DNA from: Vicia villosa | Lineage: Eukaryota; Streptophyta; Magnoliopsida; Fabales; Fabaceae | DNA length: 64,000 nt | NCBI RefSeq assembly: GCF_029867415.1 | Contig: NC_081181.1 | Coordinates: forward strand, 69,846,144-69,910,143 | Reading direction: 5' to 3' | In this document: piece after piece, positions 22,572 to 32,800 of the stretch | Numbering within the stretch: the first letter of the stretch is position 1 | Layout of the letters: every line of letters starts with the position of its first letter | Program-made: the position numbers and the translations under genes | The notes under the pieces: model-generated | Seen by the model: the letters and a program-made list of their open reading frames with translations, nothing else | Told to the model about the DNA's origin: nothing | Database searches by the model: none

Positions 22572-22730
22572 GTTGTAATACGGTGAACTGACTTTATTTG
22601 AAATGTGCGGATAGCAAGAGTCGCCACCGACTTTTATTTTATCCAAATTAAATCAGAAAGGCTAAAAGAACAGAAAAAAAACCTTTTTAAATAAAAACTG
22701 AGTTCGGGGGGTAATTATGCAAAGGGAAGG
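22572..22730 (-). repeat. Terminal 159 bp of an Ogre/Tat LTR, reverse orientation
   Basis: Reverse complement of the end of the LTR at 44026-47162: TGTAATACGGTGAACTGACT here equals AGTCAGTTCACCGTATTACA there, followed by the shared GTCGCCACCGACTTTTATTT and GGGGGGTAAT..ATGCAAAGGG. The match breaks exactly where the Ogre 5' LTR begins. Confidence 0.8.
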
Positions 22731-23252
22731 TGTTATACCCCAAAATTTGCCCACATCTTTTTTTAGAAAACTTCAATCTGAAAATTAAGAGTTTCATATA
22801 AACATGGATTTTTATTTCAAATATCCTAAACATATGAAGTGCTTAAATTTCAGAATTTCTCTTACACAGTAACTTGGCTAACAGTGGAATTTATTCTTAC
22901 GCAAACGCCAAATGCTGTTCATTACACCACAAATACTATTTATTTATTTTACAGATAAATAGTACTAACACAGTTCATGCAGGGTTAAATCTTTTTTGCA
23001 GGCGCAAAAGCAGGAAACTCACACTGTACTGGTAACAATTGTTTTTGGTTTCCCACTAACTTTTGTACTATATTCCATTATTTTCAAAATCTTTTCAAAT
23101 CTCTTCTTTCCAATTCAAATCTCAACTTTATTCTACACATCTCTCTTTTCCCAACAATATCATACACTTTCTTTCAAATCTCACTTCCACTCAAAATTTC
23201 CTTTTGTACGGAATCACATCATTCCCCAACGTCTCTTTCCTTCTTTCCATTC

Positions 23253-23260
23253 TATAAATA
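23253..23260 (+). promoter_or_regulatory. TATA box upstream of a small ORF inside the LTR
   Basis: TATAAATA about 95 bp before an ATG in good plant context. A C/T-rich 5' UTR-like stretch lies between. It is distinct from the presumed LTR promoter at 25135. Confidence 0.5.
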
Positions 23261-23354
23261 CTTCTCATTCTTCCATAAAATCTCACATCAAATTCTAAAT
23301 CTTCTTTCAAATTTCTACTTCATCATCCATTTTCTTTCTTCTTTCCTAGCAAGA

Positions 23355-23522
23355 ATGGCAAAATGGATAGAGACACTGTTTCTTACAGTCATCACCATTG
23401 CTACGGTGATCATGACTTTCTTCTGCCTACACAGTCCTGAGGAGTGTGGACCTGCAATGGTTATGCTCCCAATCATCTACATGTTATTAATCATAGCATG
23501 GTTCATCAACCGTCATTTTTAA
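23355..23522 (+). CDS. 55-residue two-helix membrane microprotein ORF in the Ogre 5' LTR
   Basis: ATG in the context CAAGAATGGC; 55 codons then TAA. Two hydrophobic stretches stand out: residues about 7-26 (TLFLTVITIATVIMTFFCLH) and about 34-50 (AMVMLPIIYMLLIIAWF). A short SPEECGP loop joins them, and basic residues sit near both ends (K3, R53), so a hairpin membrane protein is plausible. A TATA box precedes it and an AT-rich 3' UTR-like stretch follows. It lies in the ~1-kb block absent from the 3' LTR. I do not recognise the protein. It could be a captured host gene, an element-encoded accessory frame, or chance; expression is unknown. Confidence 0.4.
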   Translation: MAKWIETLFLTVITIATVIMTFFCLHSPEECGPAMVMLPIIYMLLIIAWFINRHF

Positions 23523-25134
23523 AGTTTGCCGTGTTTCTTATTTTCTTAAACGTACCGTCTATTCGTCGTACTGTTCAATAGTATGTAATATTTATGCTGT
23601 CAGTATTAAATGTTGTACTATTTGTCATAATATTGCTTAATTACTAAGATAATATTTTGTGTGTTTTCTGCCAGTCAAATATTTCTATTTCTGTGCAGTA
23701 AATAATTTTCAGGTTATTATCGGTAATTTTGCCCACATACTGTAAATATCAGTTATTTATTATGTTTCTGTTTCTAACAAGTCATGTAAATAAATTTTCA
23801 TGCTTCACACCAAACAAAAACAAAAATAACAACAAAAAAGAAAATTAACTTTGACAGTTGATTTTTCACTTTAACTGCTGCTTCAGTACACGAACAGTCA
23901 GTTGACAGCCAGACTGCAGACAGTACAATTCTCAGTGATTTGTACAATCAATCAAATCAATCATTCACAATTCAAATTTCCAAGATTTTTGTGTTAGAAG
24001 TCTTCTGAATATCACGCGATTAGCAGAAACTCAGCACTGCACAAAAATCAGGTACGCTTAACTGCCTCCTATACAGACAGTCCCTAATCAGGGTTTTTCT
24101 TGTTTTAACAGGAGCAACAAGTTTTGAGAGCTCAAATGGATTTCATATACATCCATACATCTCAAAGTACCATCATACAAATTTTCAAACTTCAATTCAC
24201 TCAGACGCACCGTCAGCAGCTCAAACAGTCAACAGACGACCCGTTTGACCAAAAAAGTCAACTGACAGTCAAAAATGAAATTTTTTGTCAAAGTCCATAT
24301 TTTGTCAAAGGATTCAACATTTGATCATTGGATGATCACAATTCATCAAGGAAAGATCAAAAATCAACAAAACCCTAAGATTCAAAATTAGGGTTTTTGC
24401 CTGAAAAGTCAACTCAACTTTGACTGATCATAACTCTCTATCCTTCATCCAAAAAATGTCAACCAAAGCTCATTTTGAAGGAAATTCAATTATCTTTCAA
24501 ATGCAATTGATCCCATGGTCATTGCATTCACCATTTGAAAAATATGGCCAAAGACATTACAGGTCATTTTCAAAGTCAACAAAAAGACACTTTTTTCAAA
24601 AGGACACACAAGGAGAACCAAAAATCATTTTGACATGAAACCAAAGACATTGGTTAGAGGACTCTTTGAGGTTTCCAAAAAGTGCAAGATCTCCTTCATA
24701 TGACAAAAATTGAAGGATTTACACCTTGTTGAAGTTGGCTAAATTTTGGGAAAATGCATGAAATCAACATTGCTCAAAAATGTTTTTTTTCCAAAAGATG
24801 CCAAGTTTTTGTGGTCCAAACATCTTTGCCATGTTACTATGGGCCTCCCACGACCAAGACAAAGCCCACATCTTTATTGGCCATTTTTTGCATAATTTTA
24901 TCTTACTTTAAGATTAAAATTAAAAAGAAAATGCATGGATAATGGTTTGCTTGGCCTCCAAGTATGACTCACCTCAAGGAACCTTCATTTTTCTGCAAGA
25001 ATTGAAGAGCAAGACAAGAGCATTGGATGGAGTCAAGCTTGGTCAACAATTCAAAGATTTTTAATATTTTAAAAATCAAAATTTCAACAAAGCTCTTCAA
25101 AGCTTTTAGCTTAGTGTCCAAGCAGCCTTTGGCT

Positions 25135-25142
25135 TATAAATA
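25135..25142 (+). promoter_or_regulatory. TATA box of the Ogre 5' LTR
   Basis: TATAAATA about 2.4 kb into the LTR, at the same relative place as TATAAAAG (40467-40474) in the 3' LTR; probable U3/R boundary just downstream. Confidence 0.6.
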
Positions 25143-27260
25143 GGCTAGGATACTTCCTCAATGTACACACACACGAAATATAGCAAGAAGATAGCATAAA
25201 CTCTCTTTATATTTCAAAAAATAATCAAAAAATTCAAAAATTCGTATTCAAATTTGCAGCTAGTTTCAATACAAACTAAGTCCTTAAATCATCTCCTGGT
25301 ACTTGCTTGAGTAAGTCCAGATCAATAACCAAGTTCTTAGAGGCCTGAAACTCAAGTTCTCTCACTCTCCGACTTGGTAAATTTTCATTGAATTCAAACT
25401 CTCTATTCATCTGTTGTTATCATGTCTCACGGTTATGGTTGAGCTTGTAATGATCATTAGACCAGGTTTGAACCCTAGCATGAGGGTGCTAACGTCCAGA
25501 ACATAGGTTGCCATGATCAACCGTGTGTTCATATTTCTCTTCGAATCTCTTAATACAAGCATTTTTAGTCCAAACTAACCCCACCAATGGATTCCCAGAC
25601 CTCGATTTAGGGGGGTAGGGTCTTCCTTTGGTGTTTAGCTAACGTATTTTTGCAGTTGGAGGAACCACCTCGCCGGAGAAGACGACCGGAATCACTGTTC
25701 CGGCAGTCAGCAAGTCTTAGGGCAAGGGTCAGCGCACGCGTGGCTCTTTCCAGCATTTCCATTGGCTAGTCAATAAGTCCATCGCTTGTGTGGCAAAATG
25801 ATAAAACGTGATTGGTTGCCATTTAAAAATGTGGGTCCCAGCTTGACTTATATAAACTCTGGTGGATCACACGCGTACAGCTCACCCAAGCTTATCATGC
25901 TCTCCTCAATCTAATCCGTTGATCTCCACTAAAAACACATCCAATGATCATAACACGCATGCACACCATGGAGCCTCAGCTCCTCACCACACTGAATCAG
26001 TATCCTTTCTATTTTTATTTTATTTTCTATTTTATTTTAATTTCTTTGTTAAATTAATTAAAAATAGTTTTTAAAAATTCAAAAAATCCCACAAAAAAAT
26101 ATTTTAAACTTCTAAAATAATATATTATTTTCTGAAACAAAAATATTTTATTTTTCTTCAAAATTTCAATATTTTGCATAATTAATTAGTATATATTCAT
26201 ATATTTACTTTTTAATTATTTTAACCAATCAAAAAATCATAAAAGAAATTGTTCTTTGTGTTAAATATTGTTTATATATCATGAACTAATTTTGTACATA
26301 TTTAGAATAATTTTCCCTTTAAGTTTTAATTATTTGTGTAATTATTTGCATAATTATGTTTTAATTAAACTTAAAAAATCCGAAAAAAACAATTTCAAAA
26401 ATTCCAAAAAAATTAGTTTTGTTCTAAAATCAATTAACAAACATTTTGTACATATTTTTTAAACTTATTTGCTAGGTTTAATCATATTTCCATCTTTTCT
26501 TTATTTTAAATTAATTAATAATGCATTAATTATATTTAAAATAAATCACAAAAATACAAAAATATGCCTTTTATTTCTTGCAATTTAAAATTCCTAGGTA
26601 AATGTATAGGATGTCAAATTCATGTAAATAGGCTAGTTTACATTTCCCGCACAATCGATGTAATAGCGTAGATTTACTTTCTGCACTTTACATTTCCGCA
26701 TTTTAATTTCCAGCACCCATATAAACTGCGTGTATGCCAAAGATAAAACTGAACCGTCAGATCACTAACTTCAAAGATAAATATCTGAATTCAATCACAA
26801 TCACATTTGCACCTCCTAGGGTAACCCCTTTTCACTCTTTTCAAAATCAAAGTTACATTTCTACTGTTTCGAGTACAAAATCGAACCTTTTGTTTATATC
26901 CGACGAATGGATAGATTTTTAAAGGGAACAAGGATAAAGACCTCCTAACTCAGGGTAGACCTCCTAGTTTGCTTGCTCAAAATCAAAACAAACAAAATTC
27001 TCATACACTGTTGTTTTTTTTAAAACGAATTTTCCAAAAGACAATATTTTGTATACATCCAAACACGGATCATTACAAAAATTAACGATCTTTTCAAAAC
27101 ATCTTTCGAAAGATAAACAAGCATTTGTATATATCCGCACAAGGATCATTACAAATTCTATTTGCAAAGGTATTTCAAAAACACAGGTAAAGCATTCCGA
27201 ATCAATTGAAAAGTAAAGCAAATGAGCTAAGCAAACTAAAGAGCCCATGGATAACCATGG

Positions 27261-27292
27261 ATACAAAGGGTGCTAACACCTTCCCTTTGTAT
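27261..27292 (+). promoter_or_regulatory. U5 hairpin of the Ogre 5' LTR
   Basis: ATACAAAGGG (27261-27270) pairs with CCCTTTGTAT (27283-27292) across a 12-nt loop. A small CCATGG-ATAA-CCATGG hairpin lies just upstream (27245-27260). The same fold, with changed but still pairing bases, is found in three other LTRs. A role in 3'-end formation, packaging or reverse transcription is possible but inferred only. Confidence 0.6.
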
Positions 27293-27496
27293 AACCTACC
27301 CCCTTACCCAGAATCTCTCAAAGGTCTTTTTTCTGTTTCTTTTATAAACCTTTCCTTCATTGGATAAAATAAAAGGTCGGTGGCGACTCTGTAAACTTTT
27401 TCAAAAGTGACGCGAAAGCGTCCGATCGACAAAAAAGAGTCAGTTCACGTATCCCACCCACGGAGGGGTATGGCCCGAAAGGACGGTCCACAGAAC

Positions 27497-27514
27497 TGGC
27501 GACTCTGCTGGGGA
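27497..27514 (+). other. Primer binding site (tRNA-Arg)
   Basis: TGGCGACTCTGCTGGGGA, the tRNA-Arg-type primer site known from Ogre elements, four bases after the LTR end. Confidence 0.9.
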
Positions 27515-28163
27515 CTACAAATTCAAAATGTTTTCAAAAGGGGTTACCTTTAGAGTATAGATCATTTCGATGTTTTCAATTGTTTGATCTGATTGCTTTA
27601 CTTTTCACAGGTTTGCTTGGGTACTTTGCTTGTGTGAAAGATTCTAACCCGAATCTCGAGATACCTTAAGTATATGACAATAGACCAAGGAAACTGTACG
27701 GCATGTACCGATACGGTTGATCTGGTAGTCATCGTTAGTGTGATACTTTGGTTTATACTGATGTCCCTTGAAAGCGATCAAGGAGTATATTAGGCTTCCG
27801 AAGTGTCATTAACACTAATTTGTCTTAGAACCTTTTAGTTGAACTTGACTTGTGGCCTATTAAGTGGCTAGCTTTGAAATTGATCGAAGCTAGTTATCCT
27901 CGAGGAATATTCTTGATCGGCCGTCCGAGCGCCGTATTGAGATGTTGTCTCCAAGGATCATAGAACCCGAATACTATTCTAGGACAGGTTTTCAACCAAC
28001 TCAACTTCAGAGGGGAGGGTATCACCTATCAACCTCATGCAAGCCTTTAAACCTAAGGCTATTGTTTGATTTGTTTTTGTGTGCCACATGTTTGCATCAT
28101 AAACACATCATTTTTCACTACACATTTCAAGGATCAAAGAGTTTACTTTTGTTTTTGCAGGTA
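27515..28163 (+). other. Ogre 5' leader
   Basis: The leader between primer site and ORF1. An in-frame upstream extension of ORF1 from 27942 is open but compositionally unlike the protein. A splice-acceptor-like TTTTTGCAG ends at 28160, three bases before the ORF1 ATG, so the leader may be spliced; no donor was identified. Confidence 0.5.
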
Positions 28164-29507
28164 ATGGCTCCCGCCACCAGAGATTACATCCGAATCAATA
28201 TCTCAACGGTGCCATCTGAACTCAAAGTCTTGGTAGCAGAATTCCCCAGGAATGCTCAATTCACTGAAAAGCATGGTCACCTACTCCATTTGGTTACCTC
28301 AAAGTTTGAAGAAGACATGATACGGGTCCTGTTCCAGTTCTTCGACCCTGAACATCATTGCTTCACATTTCCTGATTACCAGTTGGTACCCACTTTGGAA
28401 GAATTCTCTGAATTAATTGGATTACCAATCCGAGATCAATTACCTTTCACTGGTTTAGAAAGAAAACCAAAACCTGAAGTCATTGCTGCTGCTTTACATC
28501 TGCAAAAGTCAGAAATCAAATCCAATTGGGAAACAAAGAGTGGAGTTGAGGGTTTGCTTGCCAAATTCTTACTGGAAAAGGCTCGACTACTGCTAGAAAA
28601 CAAAAGTTATCCAGCTTTTGAAGAAGTTATGGCTCTTTTGATCTATGGGTTGGTTTTGTTCCCTAATTCCGACCAGTTCATAAGTGTACACATCATCAAC
28701 CTTTTCCTAATTCGCAACCCGGTACCAACATTGCTGGGAGACATCCTACACTCTCTACACACTCGTACCACGAAGAAGCGAGGAACTCTCATGTGCTGTA
28801 TACCACTGCTGGCTAGGTGGTTTACATGTCATCTTCCCCGATCAGTACTGAGAAATGAACAAAGAGCACAATGGTCTTACAGAATCATGTCTTTATCTCA
28901 TTCAGATATCCGATGGAACAACTTCTTTCAAAGAGACATTACTATCATTGATCATTGTGGAGAATACCCTAATGTGCCACTCCTTGGCATTAAAGGAGGT
29001 ATCACTTACAATCCCTCTCTAGCTCTACGCCAATTCGGATATGCAAGAAGCAACGGTCCTCATGACATGATTATCCGTGGCATTGTGTTTGATTACGAGA
29101 ATGATTCTCACAGACACCGACGAAGATTCATACAGGCTTGGGACAGTATCTATAGAATAGAAAGCAAAACTCTGGGGCAATGGAATTCTATTCCTATGGA
29201 ACTTTACCTCAGATGGGTGCGTACTCATGCTCAAAAACTCATGATGCCCTATCCCGCTGTTCTACCTGTGACTATCGAATCAGAAGTCGAAGGTTACGAA
29301 CCTCAAGTTATTCTACACCCGGATATGCCAACTGACTTGGAAGAGTTGCAAAAATCCTGGGTTCAACTCAAAGAGGAAAGAGACACCTTCAAAGAACACT
29401 GTCAGGACTATGAGAGAAGGCTATTCGAGCTCACCAGACAGCTTCAAGAAGAACAAAGAATCAACGCATTCCTGGGGACAAAGAAAAAGCGCCCACGGGA
29501 GACCTGA
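28164..29507 (+). CDS. ORF1: Ogre ORF1 protein (PMD-like accessory protein)
   Basis: 447 residues starting ATGGCTCCCGCC; this ATG fits better than the upstream in-frame one because the protein-like composition begins here. ORF1 upstream of gag is diagnostic of Ogre; its function is unknown. The segment FTFPDYQLVPTLEEFSEL and GLPI (about residues 68-90) parallels FHFPVGELTITLQDVQCLL and HLPI of the PMD remnant at 2-3 kb, so ORF1 looks like a distant relative of plant mobile domain proteins. The last ~70 residues (LEELQKSWVQLKEERDTFKE onwards) are charged and coiled-coil-like, and the C-terminus is basic (KKKRPRET), compatible with nuclear targeting. No stops or frameshifts interrupt it. The frame downstream, gag-pro, begins 299 bp later. 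Confidence 0.85.
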   Translation: MAPATRDYIRINISTVPSELKVLVAEFPRNAQFTEKHGHLLHLVTSKFEEDMIRVLFQFFDPEHHCFTFPDYQLVPTLEEFSELIGLPIRDQLPFTGLERKPKPEVIAAALHLQKSEIKSNWETKSGVEGLLAKFLLEKARLLLENKSYPAFEEVMALLIYGLVLFPNSDQFISVHIINLFLIRNPVPTLLGDILHSLHTRTTKKRGTLMCCIPLLARWFTCHLPRSVLRNEQRAQWSYRIMSLSHSDIRWNNFFQRDITIIDHCGEYPNVPLLGIKGGITYNPSLALRQFGYARSNGPHDMIIRGIVFDYENDSHRHRRRFIQAWDSIYRIESKTLGQWNSIPMELYLRWVRTHAQKLMMPYPAVLPVTIESEVEGYEPQVILHPDMPTDLEELQKSWVQLKEERDTFKEHCQDYERRLFELTRQLQEEQRINAFLGTKKKRPRET

Positions 29508-29806
29508 AAGATCATTTATTTTATTTTCTGTCTTGTAAGCCCAAATGAGGCAAAGAAAAAAGAATAAATTGATTAACTAACGTTTGTTGCTTCTTTAACA
29601 AATCTAGACTCTATGATCCTTGAAAACATTGCACACATGCATTCACATGCATTGCATACACATTGCATTTCATACATTGCATTTCATACATTGCATTCAT
29701 ATACATTGCATACACATTGCATACATGGCATCCAGTCATACACATTTCATAACAGGTTCTCATGACGGGTTTCTCATCTCTTCGCTGTTTATTTCAGTCA
29801 GAAGAG
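29508..29806 (+). repeat. ORF1-gag spacer with CATTGCATACA-type repeats
   Basis: Irregular repeats of ATTGCATACA / ATTTCATACA at 29630-29735. A splice-acceptor-like TTTATTTCAG ends at 29796, ten bases before the gag ATG; how gag is expressed after ORF1 (re-initiation, splicing or separate RNA) is not clear from sequence. Confidence 0.6.
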
Positions 29807-32800
29807 ATGGAATCTGAGGCAAGCATCAAGAATCTCGAAGTACAGAATGCCCAAGTTCAAGTGGCAATTCTGGAACTGGCAAAGGGGCAACAAGAGCTGA
29901 AAGCCCTGATACTCAAGAAGAAGAAGAAGCCCAAAGAATCTGCAGGCTTGAGTTACCTGAGAAGGAAGATCAAGATCCCTGTCAAAAAGATCAAAAAGCC
30001 ACCAATCCCTGAAATAGTCGGTGATGGTGAACAAGAAGATAATCAAAGCAACCAGGGTTCTGCTAAACCCTCTCTCTCTTCAAATGAAGAAGAAGATCAT
30101 TCTGGAGACGAACAGGATGATGACAAATACCAACAGTTGGAGGATCGTATGAAAGCTATGGAAATACAAAAAATACCTGGCTTAGATTTCAATGATCTGG
30201 GACTCGTGTCGGATGTTGTCATCCCTCCAAAATTCAAAGTTCCAACCTTTGCAAAGTATGATGGAGTTTCTTGTCCAAAACTACATTTGAGATCTTATGT
30301 GAGGAAGATACAACCTCATACAACAGATAACAAATTGTGGATTCACTTTTTCCAAGAAAGTCTGTCAGGTACACAACTCGAATGGTACTACCAGCTAGAA
30401 AATACCAAGGTTCATACTTGGGAAGAATTAGCTGCTGCTTTTTACAAACAGTACCAATACAATGCTGATCTTACACCCACTCGTACTCAATTGCGAGGCA
30501 TGTCTATGGGACCAAAAGAAAGTTTCAAAGAGTATGCACAAAAGTGGAGAGATATGGCTGGAAGGGTTCAACCACCCTTATCTGATCGCGAACTAGTCGA
30601 CATGTTCATGGGCACTTTAACTGGCCCATTCTATAGCCATTTGCTGGGAAGTTCATCATCAGGTTTCACTGACCTAATACTGACCGGAGAACGTGTCGAA
30701 AGTGGCATTCGAAATGGAAAAATTCAAGTAGGATCCTCCTCTGGTACTACAAAAAGGCCCATCAGAAATGAGGTCAATACAGCGCAAATTCAGACAAGTC
30801 ACAAAAGTGATCAGCATCAATCTGTAGGGGCAGTTATGATCTCCGCATCTGCACCTCAAAAAGATCAACAGCCAAAATATACGCATCGACCAGATGCACC
30901 AAGAAGAACTTTCACCAAAATCAACATGCCAATCTCTCAGGCATTGCAGCACTTGCTTAAAGCGGATCTGATCACATTAAGGGGTCCTCCGAAGAATGTC
31001 AATACTTCTTCTCTGAATTATCGCCCTGATGCAACATGTGCCTATCATTCGAACTGTCCAGGACATGACGCAGATCACTGCTGGGCCCTGAAAAATAAAA
31101 TCCAAGACATGATAGATGCTGGAGAAATTGAGTTCGATCCTCCAGAAACTCCAAATGTCATCACAGCACCTATGCCAAAGCATGACAAAACTGTTAATGC
31201 TATCATAGACACAGTTTACATTTATGATGTGAACGAAGTATCAATTCCACTCCTCGAAGTCAAAAGAAAGTTCATCCAAGCTGGTTACTTTCCAGGTTGT
31301 GATCCCGACTGCTTTTATTGCTCACGCCAACCCAATGGTTGTGAAAATCTAAAGATGGGAATTCAAAAACACATGGATCGCCGTATCATTATGATTGAGA
31401 GGCTCCCTTCTATGGACATGTTGGGCAAAGTCTTTGCCAACGGGATAAGAATGGAAGACGTCTCAGTGATCTCCAGCTTACCATTCAAAATCTCTACCAA
31501 GGCTCCATTCAAACTTTCTGCTACACTCAAAGTGGCATCAGTAGTCATTGCTAGACCAACTCCATTTCCATACTCCTCAGACAAAGCTGTCCCATGGGGA
31601 TATGACACTAATGTTTACATTCATGGAGTTAAGCAGGATCCCTCGACTAAAGAGGACGCAACACTAACTACTTCAGCTGTAAGTAACATTGCAGGCACTA
31701 GCAAGATCACGAGAAGTGGAAGAATCTTTTCACCAGAAATTTCTCCAAATATTGCTGCTAGTCCAATCCAGGTTCCAATTCCTATTCCAGATATCAACAC
31801 TCGAGGCAAAGAGCCACTGATCGAACCAGTTCAAAATCCGGTAGAGATCACTGCTGAGGATCCATCAAAGCAAGAGATGGACGAAATATTGAAAATCATC
31901 TGCAAAAGTGATTACAATATTGTCGAACAACTGGGGCATACTGCTTCAAAAATCTCAATGTTATCTCTGCTAAAATATTCAGAAGCTCATGCTAAAGCTC
32001 TAATGAAGTTCCTTCAAGCTGCGCATGTGCCTCAAGAAATCCCAATCGACCAATTTGAGAATTGTGTCGCCAGTCTTACAGTGCCCAATGGTCTTGGTTT
32101 CTCTGATGTGGATCTAACTCCTGCTGGAAGAAATCACAACAAGGCCCTGCACATCTCTATCGAATGCAACGGCACCACTCTGTCTCATGTGCTAATAGAC
32201 AATGGTTCCTCTCTAAACGTGTTACCAAAGGTAATACTGGAAAAACTTGACTTCAAAGGAGTTGTGCTACAACCAAGTGATGTGGTTGTAAGAGCCTTCG
32301 ATGGGTCAACAAGAACGGTGTACGGAGAAGTTAAGCTCCCAATCAGAGTGGGCTCTCAAACTTTCGATGTTATCTTTTCCGTAATAGACGTTCTTCCAAC
32401 ATACTCCTGTTTACTAGGACGCCCTTGGATACATGGGGCAAACGCTGTAACTTCTACCCTGCATCAGAAGTTAAAATACCCAGTAAAAGGAAAGGTTGTC
32501 ACAGTCTATGGCGAAGAAGAATATATGGTCAGTCACTTGAGCAACGACAAGTATGTTGAGATGGAGGGCGAATCCATCGAAACTCCGTATCAAGCTTTTG
32601 AGGTTGTATCTCCAGATATCTCTACCACCAAGCATATTCCTGCTACTCCAGCTACAACTATGGCTTCTCTCAAAGATGCCAAAGCCATGATTGAACAGGG
32701 TGATCGCACAGTATGGGGACAACTCCCTGATATACCCTACAAGTCCGACAAGCTAGGTCTGGGCTATAATGGTGAAAATCAAAAGAATGATCAAAATCCT

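Larger units (their letters stand above)
22731..27492 (+). repeat. 5' LTR of Ogre
   Basis: Runs from TGTTATACCCCAAAATTTGC to GGACGGTCCACA, four bases before the primer site. Compared with the 3' LTR it carries an extra ~1,037 bp (23003-24039). Most of the rest is near-identical, but 25090-25997 around the promoter is strongly diverged from the matching 3' block. Small frames at 24124, 24420, 25862, 26268 and 26734 also occur in the 3' LTR and look like chance frames. Confidence 0.9.

Noticed and set aside
24124..24324. 66-codon frame identical in both Ogre LTRs (also at 39456)
   Set aside because: Identity follows from LTR identity; composition is not protein-like.
27942..28163. Upstream in-frame extension of Ogre ORF1
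   Set aside because: Low-complexity leader sequence with an acceptor-like site just before the ATG at 28164; the later start is preferred.
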